Origin: Stenotrophomonas maltophilia
Lineage (GTDB): Bacteria; Pseudomonadota; Gammaproteobacteria; Xanthomonadales; Xanthomonadaceae
Direction: 5' to 3'
Length of the DNA: 64,000 nucleotides
Assembly: GCF_002799245.1 (NCBI RefSeq)
Contig: NZ_NEQV01000002.1
Span: 806,001-870,000 of the forward strand
Part shown: positions 1 to 8,957 of the stretch, piece after piece
Layout of the letters: each line of letters begins with the position of its first letter
How positions within the stretch are numbered: position 1 is the stretch's first letter
Made by a program: the position numbers and the translations under genes
Notes under the pieces: generated by a model
What the model saw: the letters and a program-made list of their open reading frames with translations, nothing else
Databases searched by the model: none
Told to the model about the DNA's origin: nothing

Positions 1-956
1 TGCAGGCGGGTCGGCGCGCGGTGGCCGGTACCGTGCAGCACCGCCGGCCAGAACAGGCCGTGGAAGTTGACGATGTCCTTGCCGATGAAGTGGTGCAGCT
101 CGGTGCTGGTGCCGGCACGCAGGTGCGCTTCGAAGTCTTCGCCGAGCTTGCCGCACAGGGTCTGGAAGCTGGACAGGTAGCCGATCGGCGCATCCAGCCA
201 GACGTAGAAGTACTTGCCCGGCTGGCCGGGGATCTGGAAACCGAAGTACGGCGCATCGCGCGAGATGTCCCACGCGCGCAGGCCACCTTCGGCATTGAGC
301 CACTCACCCAGCTTGGCCTTCACGCCCGGCAGGGCGACATCGCCGGCCAGCCATTCGCGCAGGAATGCATCGAAGTGGCCCACCTCGAAGAAGAAGTGCT
401 CCGAATCGCGCATTTCCGGCGTGGCACCGGAGATGACCGAACGCGGCTCCTTCAGGTCGGTCGGTGCATAGGTCGCGCCGCAGACTTCGCAGTTGTCGCC
501 GTACTGGTCGGGGCTGCCGCAGTTCGGGCAGATGCCCTTGACGTAGCGGTCGGGCAGGAACATGCCCTTGGCCGGGTCGTAGAACTGCGCGACCGAACGG
601 CGGCTGATGTGGCCGGCCGCTTCCAGCTTCAGGTAGAACTGCTCGGTCAGTGACTTGTTGGCCGCTGAGTTGGTCGAGTCGTAGTGGTCGAAGGCCACGC
701 CGAAGGCGGCGAAGTCACGTTCGTGGCTTGCCTGGATGTTGGCAATGAAGGTTTCCGGGGTGACCCCGGCCTTTTCCGCGGCCAGCATGATCGGCGTGCC
801 GTGGGTGTCGTCGGCGCAGACGAACCACGCCTTGCCGCCGCTCATTCGCCGCGCACGCACCCAGATGTCGGCCTGGATGTAGCCGACCAGGTGGCCCAGA
901 TGCAGCGGGCCGTTGGCGTAGGGCAGGGCGGTGGTGACGAGCGCGGTACGGGTCAT
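1..956 (-). CDS. metG: Methionyl-tRNA synthetase (3' end beyond window)
   Basis: Charges tRNA-Met with methionine in the cytoplasm (class I aminoacyl-tRNA synthetase). About 318 N-terminal residues are present; the rest runs off the left edge. The class I signature appears as HLGH at residues 19-22, within [11 protein letters not shown] zinc-knuckle pattern CPNC...CEVC lies near residues 145-161, as in the MetG1 type with a zinc-binding connective peptide. The KMSKS loop and the anticodon-binding domain would lie outside the window. The start is the ATG at 956-954. The gene upstream is separated from it by a terminator-like hairpin, so metG is probably transcribed on its own. Confidence 0.95.
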   Translation of the reverse strand, partial: MTRTALVTTALPYANGPLHLGHLVGYIQADIWVRARRMSGGKAWFVCADDTHGTPIMLAAEKAGVTPETFIANIQASHERDFAAFGVAFDHYDSTNSAANKSLTEQFYLKLEAAGHISRRSVAQFYDPAKGMFLPDRYVKGICPNCGSPDQYGDNCEVCGATYAPTDLKEPRSVISGATPEMRDSEHFFFEVGHFDAFLREWLAGDVALPGVKAKLGEWLNAEGGLRAWDISRDAPYFGFQIPGQPGKYFYVWLDAPIGYLSSFQTLCGKLGEDFEAHLRAGTSTELHHFIGKDIVNFHGLFWPAVLHGTGHRAPTRL

Positions 957-1008
957 GGTCGCGGGGTGGATCCGAGGGGAACCGCAGATTATCGCATGCC
1001 CGCAACGA

Positions 1009-1034
1009 CGTGACCCGGCCGGGGCCGGGTCACG
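1009..1034 (-). terminator. Hairpin after the DUF2147 gene
   Basis: A perfect 12-bp inverted repeat (CGTGACCCGGCC and its complement) with a 2-nt GG loop lies 25 bp past the DUF2147 stop codon and upstream of metG. It has no clear U-run, so it may be a weak or Rho-assisted terminator, or an mRNA-stabilising hairpin. Confidence 0.6.
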
Positions 1035-1058
1035 TGGGTGGGGCATCTGGCCGGGCGC

Positions 1059-1502
1059 TTACTCGCGCTGCCAGGTCTGCGCGCGGCAGATGAAGGCGAT
1101 GCAGCCGGAGACGTCCAGCTTGGTGCCACCCGGCTGCAGCTCCATCTTCGACTTGTAGGTCTTGCCGTTGGCCGGGTCGAGGATGGTGCCGCCGGACCAC
1201 TTGTTGGCGCCATCGGCCTTCAGGTTCCAGAGGATGGTCATGCCCTTCACCGGCTTGTTCCTGTTGGCGCCTTCACATCCGTCACAGACCGGGTTCGGGC
1301 CCTTGTCCGAGTGCAGGATGTCGACCACCTTGCCGGTCAGCGTGCCGTTGGCGGCCTCGGTGATCTCGACGATCGACTTCACCTTGCCGGTCTTGTCGTC
1401 GATGGTCTTCCAGCGGCCGGCGGCGCCGTCGGCGGCCTGGGCCGAGAGCGCGGCCAGGCACAGCGGCAGTGCCAGCAGCAGGGTCTTGAAGGTGTTGCGC
1501 AT
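1059..1502 (-). CDS. Secreted DUF2147 domain protein
   Basis: A 147-residue exported protein of unknown function. A signal peptide (MRNTFKTLLLALPLCLAALS, ending at AQA-AD around residue 23) precedes a DUF2147 domain, recognisable from GRWKTIDDKTGKVKSIVEI near the start and a TILDPANGKTYKSKM stretch. Two cysteines in CDGCEG and two in CIAFIC could form periplasmic disulphides. DUF2147 proteins form a small beta-barrel-like fold and no enzymatic role is established. The ATG at 1502 is chosen because it gives a clean signal peptide and has a GGGA-rich stretch just upstream; the reading frame stays open further upstream but encodes low-complexity residues there. It appears monocistronic. Confidence 0.85.
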   Translation of the reverse strand: MRNTFKTLLLALPLCLAALSAQAADGAAGRWKTIDDKTGKVKSIVEITEAANGTLTGKVVDILHSDKGPNPVCDGCEGANRNKPVKGMTILWNLKADGANKWSGGTILDPANGKTYKSKMELQPGGTKLDVSGCIAFICRAQTWQRE

Positions 1503-1607
1503 GGTCCCCTCCCAGGGTTCATTCCGGCACGGTGCCGGTACGGGTCGACTGTATACCCATTCGGCGGGGTATGGGGAAGGGGGGCCGGGTTGCACCCGGC
1601 ACCCGCG

Positions 1608-1630
1608 GTAGTGCCGGCCGCTGGCCGGCA
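1608..1630 (+). repeat. SMAG (GTAG) repeat
   Basis: The GTAG tetranucleotide is followed by an 8-bp perfect stem TGCCGGCC/GGCCGGCA with a GCT loop. This is the layout of the SMAG family of short extragenic palindromes in Stenotrophomonas. It lies in the gap upstream of the DUF2147 gene. Confidence 0.75.
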
Positions 1631-1704
1631 ACAGTAACAGCGGATTTGCTGGGGGATGGCGGGGCACTGTGTGCTGTTGGCAGGTGTCGACCTGGGTCGA
1701 CACG

Positions 1705-1727
1705 GTGGATCCACGCCATGCGTGGAT
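1705..1727 (+). repeat. Degenerate SMAG repeat, ATCCACGC type
   Basis: Stem ATCCACGC/GCGTGGAT with a CAT loop, preceded by GTGG instead of GTAG. The same stem occurs with an intact GTAG at 45457-45479 and, inverted, at 41380-41402. This subfamily therefore recurs at least three times in the window. Confidence 0.65.
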
Positions 1728-1749
1728 GAGGCTTTCCGTGGCGGTGATG

Positions 1750-1790
1750 GGGGTCAGATCCCTTTTCCCTCGGAAAAGGGATCTGACCCC
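1750..1790. repeat. Long perfect palindrome, copy 1 of 2
   Basis: A 19-bp perfect stem with arm GGGGTCAGATCCCTTTTCC and loop CTC, placed 7 bp after the stop codon of the downstream-transcribed VOC gene (minus strand). A second copy at 41312-41352 differs at one stem pair by a compensating double substitution. Its position suits a terminator or 3' mRNA structure. The remainder of the 295-bp gap 1503-1797 holds only the two GTAG-type repeats. Confidence 0.8.
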
Positions 1791-1797
1791 CTGGGCC

Positions 1798-2202
1798 TCA
1801 CCCGGTTTCGTACAGCTCCAGCGGCAGGTCGTCGGGGTCGGCGAAGAAGGTGAAGCGGCGGCCGGTGTACTCGTCCACGCGGATCGGTTCGCACACCACG
1901 CCGTGCGCCGACAGGCGCTGGATGAAGGGTTCCAGCGTGGCCACCCGGAACGCGAGGTGGCGCAGGCCCTGGGCTTCCGGACGGCTGGGACGGGGCGGCG
2001 GCGAGGGGAAGGAGAACAGTTCCAGCTGGCCGCCGTCCGGCAGGGCCAGGTCCAGCTTCCAGGAGTCGCGCGCGGCGCGGTGGTTCTCGGCCAGCACGCG
2101 CAGGCCGAGGATGCGCACGTAGAAGTCCTTCGAGCGTGCGTAGTCGCTGCAGATCAGTGCGGCGTGGTGGATCCCCAGCAGGGTGTTGGAATCGGCGGTC
2201 AT
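1798..2202 (-). CDS. VOC (glyoxalase/bleomycin-resistance fold) protein, YaeR-like
   Basis: A 134-residue single-domain vicinal-oxygen-chelate protein. IHHAALICSDYARSKDFYV at the N-terminus and GLRHLAFRV...FADPDDLPLELYE at the C-terminus are the usual paired beta-alpha-beta-beta-beta modules, with candidate metal ligands His in IHHAAL, Glu in LELFSF, His in RHLAFR and Glu in LPLELYE. It resembles the YaeR/GloA2 group, whose substrate is not settled. The ATG at 2202 overlaps the TGA of the upstream hydrolase (ATGA), so the two are translationally coupled. The overlap also decides this start against a longer in-frame extension. A long palindrome follows the stop codon. Confidence 0.85.
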   Translation of the reverse strand: MTADSNTLLGIHHAALICSDYARSKDFYVRILGLRVLAENHRAARDSWKLDLALPDGGQLELFSFPSPPPRPSRPEAQGLRHLAFRVATLEPFIQRLSAHGVVCEPIRVDEYTGRRFTFFADPDDLPLELYETG

Positions 2203-3269
2203 TGCAGGGCGTCCAGCCAGCGCTGGGCGATCTTCAGCGCCAGCGGATAGGGTTCGGGGTCGTTGCGGTTGGTCAGTACGATCACGGTCAGGTGCTTCTC
2301 CGGGTGGCGCACGATCACGTTGCGGAAGCCGATGCTCTCGCCGCTGTGCCATTGCACCGGGCCATTCAGGCGCCAGCCGAAGCCGTAGTGCGGCACATCA
2401 GGTTCGGGTGTCGATGTGGCCGGGCTGAACATTGCCAGGCGAGAAGCCTTCGACAGCAGGCGATCGTCGTACAGCGCGGCATCCCATCGGGCCAGGTCAT
2501 CCAGCGAGGAATAGATGCCGCCATCGCCGAGCACGGCGCTGGTGCTGCTCTGGTCGGTGCGCTGCCAGCGGCCATCGATCCGGCTGTAGCCATAGGCGCG
2601 TGCGGCTACGGTATCGACGCCGTCCTGGTGGGCCACGGTGTGGGCCATGCCCAGTGGGCGGAAGATGCGCTGCTGCAGGAAAGCTGCGAAATCCTGGCCG
2701 GAGGCGCGGCCGACGATCAGTGCCAGCAGCGCATAGCCGCTGTTGCTGTAGTGGTACCGGGTACCGGGTGCGAAGTCCAGCCGGTCCTGGCGCGACAGCA
2801 GGGTCAGTACATCGGCGTCATGCACCTGGCGGCCGTCGGCCGGGTCCATCAGGTCTTCGTAGTCGAGCAGGCCAGCGGTGTGCGAGAGCAGCTGGCGGAT
2901 GGTGATGGCTGTCGCAGCCGGTGGCAGCTCGGGCAGCCACCGCCGGGCAGGTTGATCCAGCCCCAGCCGGCCGTCTTCCACCAGCAGCAGCACTGCCGCA
3001 GCAGTGAACTGCTTGCTGACCGAGGCCAGCCGGAAGTTGCTGGCCGCAGTGATCAGGGTGCCGTCCTCCACCACCGCCAGGCCGTAGCTGCGGCGGAATA
3101 CCGGTTGCCCGTCGTGCAGCACCAGCACTGCAGCGCCGGGCACCTGGCCGTCGTAGGCCTGCATCAGGCCGTCAATACCCGCATCCGGTGGGGTCAGCAC
3201 CGGTGCGGCAGACGTCACCCGCGGCAGCAGGCCCAGCACGACGGCGAACAGGGCGACGGCAGGGCGCAT
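2199..3269 (-). CDS. Serine hydrolase of the beta-lactamase / penicillin-binding fold
   Basis: A 356-residue exported class C-type serine hydrolase. A signal peptide (residues 1-21) is followed by the three motifs of the fold: S83-V-S-K86 (SxxK nucleophile and base), Y174-S-N176 (YxN) and H308-S-G310 in place of KTG. HSG is usual in esterase and D-peptidase members of family S12 rather than in true AmpC enzymes, so a resistance role is not implied. It probably acts on peptides, esters or cell-wall fragments in the periplasm. It overlaps the following VOC gene by four bases (ATGA), which indicates an operon. Confidence 0.88.
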   Translation of the reverse strand: MRPAVALFAVVLGLLPRVTSAAPVLTPPDAGIDGLMQAYDGQVPGAAVLVLHDGQPVFRRSYGLAVVEDGTLITAASNFRLASVSKQFTAAAVLLLVEDGRLGLDQPARRWLPELPPAATAITIRQLLSHTAGLLDYEDLMDPADGRQVHDADVLTLLSRQDRLDFAPGTRYHYSNSGYALLALIVGRASGQDFAAFLQQRIFRPLGMAHTVAHQDGVDTVAARAYGYSRIDGRWQRTDQSSTSAVLGDGGIYSSLDDLARWDAALYDDRLLSKASRLAMFSPATSTPEPDVPHYGFGWRLNGPVQWHSGESIGFRNVIVRHPEKHLTVIVLTNRNDPEPYPLALKIAQRWLDALQ

Positions 3270-3285
3270 GGTGGCTCCAGACGGG

Positions 3286-5232
3286 TCAGGGTGAAGGTGT
3301 GGGCGCGGGCGCAGTGCTGGCCGGCTGAACCATCCAACGTTCCATCTTGCGGTCCAGCACGTCCAGCGGCATCGAGCCGTCCTTCAGCAGTTCGGCGTGG
3401 AAGCGACGCAGGTCGAAGGCGGCGCCCTGGCGTGCCTTGGCCTTGTCGCGCAGGGCGACGATGGTGGTCAGGCCCGCCACGTTGGACAGCGCCTGGCCGG
3501 GCTGGGCCATGATCCGCTCGACTTCCGCGCTGGCGTCGTCGCTGCTCATGTCCACGGTCTTCTGCAGGTAGGTGACGGCCTGCTGCTTGCTCCAGCCCTG
3601 TGCGTTCACGCCGGTGTCGGCCACCACACGGGCGGCGCGCAGCAGGCGCGAATACAGGTAGCCGATGCGGTCGTAGGGATCGGTGTAGATGCCCAGGTCC
3701 TCGCCCAGTGTTTCGGCGTACAGGCCCCAGCCTTCGACGAAGGCGAGATCGCCACCGAGGCGGCGGAAGCGCGGCAGCTTGGCCAGCTCCTGCTGCAGGC
3801 CCAGCTGCACGTGGTGGCCGGGGATCGCTTCGTGCAGGTACTGCACCGGCACGTTCCAGCGCTTGCGGCTGGGCAGGTCGCGGGTGTTCACGTACAGCAC
3901 GCCGGGTTGCCCGGCCGGAGAGGGCTGATAGGCCGCTGCGGCGGCGGTCAGCGCACGCTCCGGTTCCACTGCGCGCACTTCCAGCGTTGACTTGGGCAGC
4001 GTATCGAGCACCTGCGGCAGGCGTGCGTTGACCTGCTGCTGCACCTGGCGGTAGCGGTTGATGAGCGCGTTGGCATCGCCGTACTGGAACTGGCGGTCGT
4101 TGCGCATGCTGCGCAGCAGCTTGGTGGGGGTGCCGCGCAGCTTGGCATCCTTCATCACCGTGGCGATCTGCGCCTGCAGCTCCTGCACGCGTTGTTCGCC
4201 CAGCGCATGCAGCTGCGCGGCGGTCTGGTCGCTGGCCGTGGTCTGCACGATCAGGTTGGCGTACCAGGCCTGGCCGTCGGGCAATGCGCCCAGGCCGCTG
4301 CTGGCACGCGTGGCCGGCAGGTATTCGGTGGCGATGAAGCCACGCAGGGCGCGGTAGGCCGGCATGATGCGCAGTTCGATCATGCGTTTGTATTCGGCGC
4401 TGATGCGCGCCTTGTCCTCAGCCGTGATTGTGTTCGGCATGGTGCGGATCGGCGACCAGAAGATGCTCTCTTCGGCGGTCGGCTTGATCACCGCATCCAG
4501 CTGCGGCAGGACTTTCTCCATCAGGTCGCGTGGCTGTACCACACCGGCCTTCATGCCCTGGCGCATGTTGTCGATGGCCTGGTCGAACAACTCGGGAATG
4601 CCCAGCGAACGGCGCGACCAGGTGTCGTAGTCCTGCACGGTGTTGAACGGCTGCGCGCCGGCACCGGCACCGAGGATCGCCATGATGCTGCCGATGTTGT
4701 AGTACTGGCTGATCGGCATCATCCAGCTCGGGTAGCGTTCGGCGGCCAATGATGCGCGTGCGTCGCGCACGAAGATCTCGTAGCTGAGCAGGTCCTGGCC
4801 CTGCAGGCCGTCACTGCCGAGCTTCTCGACCTTGCCCAGCCATTGCGTGGTGAAGTCGTGCGACTGCTGGCGCCAGGTGGCCGACAGGATGTTGGGCAAC
4901 TGGTCGTTGTAGCGGGGTTCGCCCTGGAAGGTGGCCTGCAGCGGGTTCAACCGCATCGAGGCATCCCAGTATTCGTCGTACAGGCGCTCCAGCTGTACCT
5001 GCTTGGGTACGGCACGGGCCGGTGCGACCGGACGCGTCGCGGCGCGGCGTGCCGAGCTGCCACGCGCCGGCGCGGTGGCACGGGCGGGCTTGGCCTTGGG
5101 CTTGGCAGCCTGGCGGGTCTGCGCGGCGGCAGGGCGGCTGGCCTTCTTCTTCGCTGCTTCGGCCGACGGCACGGCACTGAACAGGAACAACGCGGCAATG
5201 GCGGCGGCCAGGGCGCGGGTGGGATGCGGCAT
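3286..5232 (-). CDS. DUF885 family protein, putative secreted zinc metallopeptidase
   Basis: A 648-residue exported protein. After a signal peptide (about residues 1-26) comes a 45-residue Lys/Ala/Pro/Arg-rich linker, then a long DUF885 domain. The HEAIPGHH motif at residues 467-474 together with E500 in EGWGLYAE gives an HExxx-H/E arrangement typical of gluzincin-like metallopeptidases. Peptidase activity is inferred; members are largely uncharacterised. It ends 16 bp before the serine hydrolase start, so it may head an operon of hydrolase-type genes. The basic linker is unusually strongly biased in composition. Confidence 0.85.
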   Translation of the reverse strand: MPHPTRALAAAIAALFLFSAVPSAEAAKKKASRPAAAQTRQAAKPKAKPARATAPARGSSARRAATRPVAPARAVPKQVQLERLYDEYWDASMRLNPLQATFQGEPRYNDQLPNILSATWRQQSHDFTTQWLGKVEKLGSDGLQGQDLLSYEIFVRDARASLAAERYPSWMMPISQYYNIGSIMAILGAGAGAQPFNTVQDYDTWSRRSLGIPELFDQAIDNMRQGMKAGVVQPRDLMEKVLPQLDAVIKPTAEESIFWSPIRTMPNTITAEDKARISAEYKRMIELRIMPAYRALRGFIATEYLPATRASSGLGALPDGQAWYANLIVQTTASDQTAAQLHALGEQRVQELQAQIATVMKDAKLRGTPTKLLRSMRNDRQFQYGDANALINRYRQVQQQVNARLPQVLDTLPKSTLEVRAVEPERALTAAAAAYQPSPAGQPGVLYVNTRDLPSRKRWNVPVQYLHEAIPGHHVQLGLQQELAKLPRFRRLGGDLAFVEGWGLYAETLGEDLGIYTDPYDRIGYLYSRLLRAARVVADTGVNAQGWSKQQAVTYLQKTVDMSSDDASAEVERIMAQPGQALSNVAGLTTIVALRDKAKARQGAAFDLRRFHAELLKDGSMPLDVLDRKMERWMVQPASTAPAPTPSP

Positions 5233-5326
5233 CAGGAGCTTCCGTGGAACACAGACCGTGGAGCTTGCACGATCCGGCCGCGTACGGCCAGCGTGAAGGC
5301 GCAGTCAGCTTGCCGTCGCTGGGGCT

Positions 5327-6112
5327 TCAGTCAGCCGCGGCGGCGGCACGCAGCGCGGCGGCCCTGTCCGCGCCCAGATAACCGGTGATCGCACGCCGCA
5401 TCAGGTACAGCAGTGGAATCAATGCAATCGCAAAGCCCATCTTGTAGATGTAGTTGACGCTGCTGACGGCCAGGAACAGCGAGGTCGGCCAGTGCTGCGG
5501 GCCGAGCACGAAGGCGATCCAGATCACCACGAAGCTGTCCACCACCTGGGAGATCGCGGTGGAGCCGGTCGCACGCAGCCACACGTGGCGCTCGCCGGTT
5601 GCCTGGCGGATGCGATGGAACACTGCCACGTCGATCAGCTGGCCGAGCAGGAAGGCCACCAGCGAACCGGCAATGGTCCACATGCCCTGGCCGAACACCG
5701 CGGCGAATGCGGCCTGGTAGTCGGGCACGCCGTGGCCGTCCATCGAGGTGACCCACCAGCTGGCCGGCGCCAGCGAGATCGCTGCGAAGGCGAACAGGAA
5801 GCCATAGGCGATCAGGACCACGGCCAGCCACGAGATGAAGCGCACGCCGCGCTTGCCGAAAAACTCGTTGATGGTGTCGGTCATGATGAACACCACCGGC
5901 CACAGCAGGGTGCCGGCGGTGAAGCTGAGCGAGCCGGTCTGGCCGAACAGGTTCCAGTTCAGCGGATCGATGCCGAGGGTGTCTTCCAGCGCGAAGATCT
6001 TCACCCCGATCAGCTCGGCCAGCACGGCGTTGCCGCAGAAGAACGCGGCCAGCACGATGAACAGCAGGACCGCGCGGTCCTGCAGCGGACGCTCGATCGG
6101 TGCCGCAGTCAT
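5327..6112 (-). CDS. yhhQ: Queuosine precursor transporter YhhQ
   Basis: A 261-residue inner-membrane protein of the VUT/DUF165 family. In E. coli, YhhQ imports the queuosine precursors preQ0 and preQ1 for tRNA modification. About six hydrophobic segments are visible, together with the family signatures TDTINEFFGKRGVR and QVVDSFVVIWIAF. The ATG at 6112 overlaps the stop codon of the DUF502 gene (ATGA), so translation is coupled. Family assignment is firm; substrate is inferred from the family. Confidence 0.9.
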   Translation of the reverse strand: MTAAPIERPLQDRAVLLFIVLAAFFCGNAVLAELIGVKIFALEDTLGIDPLNWNLFGQTGSLSFTAGTLLWPVVFIMTDTINEFFGKRGVRFISWLAVVLIAYGFLFAFAAISLAPASWWVTSMDGHGVPDYQAAFAAVFGQGMWTIAGSLVAFLLGQLIDVAVFHRIRQATGERHVWLRATGSTAISQVVDSFVVIWIAFVLGPQHWPTSLFLAVSSVNYIYKMGFAIALIPLLYLMRRAITGYLGADRAAALRAAAAAD

Positions 6113-6792
6113 TCGCTGCGTTCGCCGGCACGCGTGAATGGAACGCTGGACGGTGCCACGGCGCCGCCGGAAATGATGAAGCTCATGGCCTGGTCGACGG
6201 TCCAGTCGGTCGGGGTCAGCAGCTCCACCGGCACGATTTCCAGGTAGCCGGAGGTCGGGTTCGGCGTGGTCGGCACGTATACCGCGGCCAGCTCACGGTC
6301 GGTGCCGTGCTCCTTGATCACGCGGGTGACCAGCCCGACCGATTTCATGTCGCGGTGCGGGAAGTCGATCAGCACCACGCGCTGGGTGCTGCCCGGTTCG
6401 GTCTGCAGCATGTCCAGCAGCTTCTTGGCGCTGTCGTAGATGATGCTCGCCAGTGGAATGCGCTTGATGATCGCGCCCACCCAGCGCAGCAGGCGCTGGC
6501 CGAGCACGCGGCGGCTGGCCACGCCCACCGCCAGGATCACCAGCAGGGTGGCCAGCAGGGCGATGGTGTCCTGGATCCATTCGGCACGGACCCAGCCGAG
6601 GTAATGCGGGAAGCTTGTCGCGATCTGCTCGGAAAGCGGCACCACCAGCGGGCTGGAAATGCCCGACAGCAGCACGAACACGAACTTGACCACGACCCAG
6701 GTCAGCCAGATCGGCAGCAGGGTCAGCAGGCCGGTCAGGAACAGGCGCTGCAGGGAGGGGCGGGGGACCAGGGCGGGGGCTTCGAGCGACAT
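6109..6792 (-). CDS. DUF502 membrane protein
   Basis: A 227-residue protein of unknown function. It has two transmembrane segments (about residues 17-45 and 76-96) followed by a soluble domain containing RVVLIDFPHRDMKSVGLVT and VYVPTTPNPTSGYLEIVP, which are signatures of DUF502. Homologues occur in most proteobacteria and in plant membranes without an agreed role. It overlaps yhhQ by four bases, so it is the first gene of a two-gene unit. The start has little Shine-Dalgarno sequence. Confidence 0.88.
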   Translation of the reverse strand: MSLEAPALVPRPSLQRLFLTGLLTLLPIWLTWVVVKFVFVLLSGISSPLVVPLSEQIATSFPHYLGWVRAEWIQDTIALLATLLVILAVGVASRRVLGQRLLRWVGAIIKRIPLASIIYDSAKKLLDMLQTEPGSTQRVVLIDFPHRDMKSVGLVTRVIKEHGTDRELAAVYVPTTPNPTSGYLEIVPVELLTPTDWTVDQAMSFIISGGAVAPSSVPFTRAGERSE

Positions 6793-6868
6793 GTGTGCAT
6801 TGTAGCGGTCACGGCCGGTCGATTACGCTGGGGAATCTACTGCGGCAACGACACATGGAAGGGAAGCT

Positions 6869-8185
6869 GTGTTGAAGATTCTGCGCGGACTGGGCTGGAC
6901 CCTGGCGGGCCTGCTGGTGCTGGCCATCGTGGTGTGGTGCGCCTCGCGCATGTGGCCGGTGCCGGAATCGCGGCTGCAGGCCCAGCAGCGGCTGCAGGCC
7001 CGCCTGCCCGTCCAGGGCCACAACGGCTTTGCGCTGATGTGGACACTCGCGTTCGACGATCTCGACGCGGGCCAGCGCGAACAGGCGTTGGCCCGTGATG
7101 TGCAGCGTTGGGAGGCGGACCCGCGCGGCGATGGCGGCGGCCTGCTGCAGCTGGCAGAGGATCATGACGAGCTGCGTTCACGGCCGGCGGCCAGCTGCGG
7201 ACCGACCGCCAGCGACTGCCTGCGCCAGGTACGCGCCGATCCGCAGCGCTTCGTCGATGCCCACGCCGGCCACCAGCAGTTGCATGCACGCCTGGACCAG
7301 CTGGCCGATGCAGACCACTTCGCATCGCCGTTCCAGCCCAAGGGTGACGGCATCCTGGTACCGATGCCGACCTATGGCCTGATGATCGATGCCACCAGCG
7401 CACGCGCGCTGGCCTATGTGCAGGGCGATATCGACGGTGCGTTGCGTGGCAGTTGCCGGGGACTGCAGCTGGGCCGGCGGCTGGTGACGGGCGGCAACTA
7501 CCTGGTGGAGAGCATCATCGGTGCCAGCCTGGTGCAGGCCAATGCCCAGCTGCTGGCCGACATGCTGGTCGAGCTGCCGGCCGGGCATCCGCTGCCAGCA
7601 GAATGCGAGCCGGCGATGCAGCCGATGCTGGCCGCCGAACAGAGCCTGTGCCGTGCGATGCAGGGCGAGTACGCGATGAGCCGGGCCGCGATCGAAGCCT
7701 CGGCGCAGGAGTTTGGCGGGGTGCTGGTACTCGATCGCAGCAGCACCCTGGCGCGCGCGGCGGGTAATCTGGGCTGGGCCTGCGGAGCGGCGGCCATGGC
7801 CGCGCTCGAGGCGGACCGCCCGCTGCCGGTGCCGGCGCCGCCGCAGCATGACTTCGGCTGCCTGGCGAACGTCATGGGATGCGTGCTGACCGATATCGCC
7901 GGCCCGGTCTATCCCGCCTATTCGTCGCGGACCCAGGATGCCGCGGCAATGGTGCGGCTGATCGGCGCGCAGCGCTGGCTGCGACAGCAGGCCGAGGACC
8001 CGGTGGATGCACTGCAGCGCTTGCCTGCCCGGTTCCGTTCGCCGGTGCGGGTACCGCAGTTGTCGGCCGATGGTCGTCACCTGCAGGTGCCGCGGCGTTC
8101 ACCATCGCGCAGCACCGACGGGAGCCCATGGCTGTCGGTGCCGCTGGTGATGGAGGATGCCTCGGCCGCCGCTGCGCGCGACTGA
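6869..8185 (+). CDS. Uncharacterised membrane-anchored protein
   Basis: A 438-residue protein that I do not recognise. Residues 6-26 form one transmembrane helix, a probable signal anchor. The rest is Ala/Leu/Gln-rich and predicted helical, with several cysteines (in SCGPTASDCL, GSCRGL, GWACGA, GCLANVMGCV) that could pair in the periplasm. The start is taken as GTG at 6869 with GGAAGGGA just upstream; TTG at 6872 is equally near. It converges on the minus-strand gene ending at 8194, leaving 8 bp, and has no operon partner. Base composition matches its neighbours. It may be lineage-specific. Confidence 0.7.
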   Translation: MLKILRGLGWTLAGLLVLAIVVWCASRMWPVPESRLQAQQRLQARLPVQGHNGFALMWTLAFDDLDAGQREQALARDVQRWEADPRGDGGGLLQLAEDHDELRSRPAASCGPTASDCLRQVRADPQRFVDAHAGHQQLHARLDQLADADHFASPFQPKGDGILVPMPTYGLMIDATSARALAYVQGDIDGALRGSCRGLQLGRRLVTGGNYLVESIIGASLVQANAQLLADMLVELPAGHPLPAECEPAMQPMLAAEQSLCRAMQGEYAMSRAAIEASAQEFGGVLVLDRSSTLARAAGNLGWACGAAAMAALEADRPLPVPAPPQHDFGCLANVMGCVLTDIAGPVYPAYSSRTQDAAAMVRLIGAQRWLRQQAEDPVDALQRLPARFRSPVRVPQLSADGRHLQVPRRSPSRSTDGSPWLSVPLVMEDASAAAARD

Positions 8186-8193
8186 GCCGCGTC

Positions 8194-8910
8194 TCAGTTG
8201 CCGCCCGCCAGCGGATCGAATGCCCAGCCATCACCGATGGTCTGCAGCGTCCAGCGGCGAGCGCTGTGCAGTGGCTGCCAGTGCACGCTGTCCTTGTCGT
8301 CCTCGATGCTGCCTTCGCTCCGCTTCACCTTGCGGGTGGAGAAGTTCACGCTCACTGATTCGGTTCTCCCGGAATTGCGCATCACCGAGTTCTGGTCGTA
8401 GCCGATCAGCGCGAAGGCATCGTCCTGCCAGCGGAAGGTGAAGGCGGTCGTGCCCATTGACCAGCTTCCTGCGCTGGCGAATGAAAACAGCGCGACCTTC
8501 AGGGTGCCCCGCTGGATGCTGACGCCGCCATCTTCGAGCGGGTCGCTCATCACCGGATTGTCCGGGCGCGGTATCAGCTGATGGTCCTGTACTGCCAGCA
8601 CATAGCCGGACGGGCGCGACCACGCCACGGCGAGAATGCGCGGGTTGCTGTCGTACGGCGAGGGGCCGAAGCCATCGTGCTGGATGACATTGCGTGGTTC
8701 CTGCTGGCGCAGCACCAGGACCAGATCCGCGCGGCCATCCTGGTCCAGATCGCCTTCGACGCTCGATTCAAGTGTCCATCCCCGGGGCACGAAACCGGCG
8801 GCATCGGCCGCCTGTGCCGGCAGCGCCGGATACTGCACCGGCGGCAGGTCCAGGGCGTGGGTGGCGAAGGGCAGGGTGGTCAGCAGTGTGGCAAGAGCAT
8901 GCGGGCGCAT
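8194..8910 (-). CDS. Exported protein with a VCBS/FG-GAP-like motif
   Basis: A 238-residue exported protein without a confident family assignment. A signal peptide (residues 1-20, ending THA-LD) precedes DLDQDGRADLVLVL, an Asp-rich calcium-binding-type motif as found in VCBS/FG-GAP repeat proteins, here present once. The rest looks beta-rich with a C-terminal WAFDPLAGGN. The ATG at 8910 is preferred over a start four codons upstream because GGAGG sits at good spacing. It may report or bind a ligand in the periplasm; no function is claimed. Confidence 0.72.
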   Translation of the reverse strand: MRPHALATLLTTLPFATHALDLPPVQYPALPAQAADAAGFVPRGWTLESSVEGDLDQDGRADLVLVLRQQEPRNVIQHDGFGPSPYDSNPRILAVAWSRPSGYVLAVQDHQLIPRPDNPVMSDPLEDGGVSIQRGTLKVALFSFASAGSWSMGTTAFTFRWQDDAFALIGYDQNSVMRNSGRTESVSVNFSTRKVKRSEGSIEDDKDSVHWQPLHSARRWTLQTIGDGWAFDPLAGGN

Positions 8911-8957
8911 CGGGGCCTCCATGGCAGGGAGGCAGAGGATAGCGCCCGCGGGCTGGA

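Noticed and set aside
2199..3269. A beta-lactamase resistance gene
   Set aside because: The fold is right, but HSG in place of KTG and overall sequence fit esterase or peptidase members of the family. No regulator of the AmpR type is adjacent.
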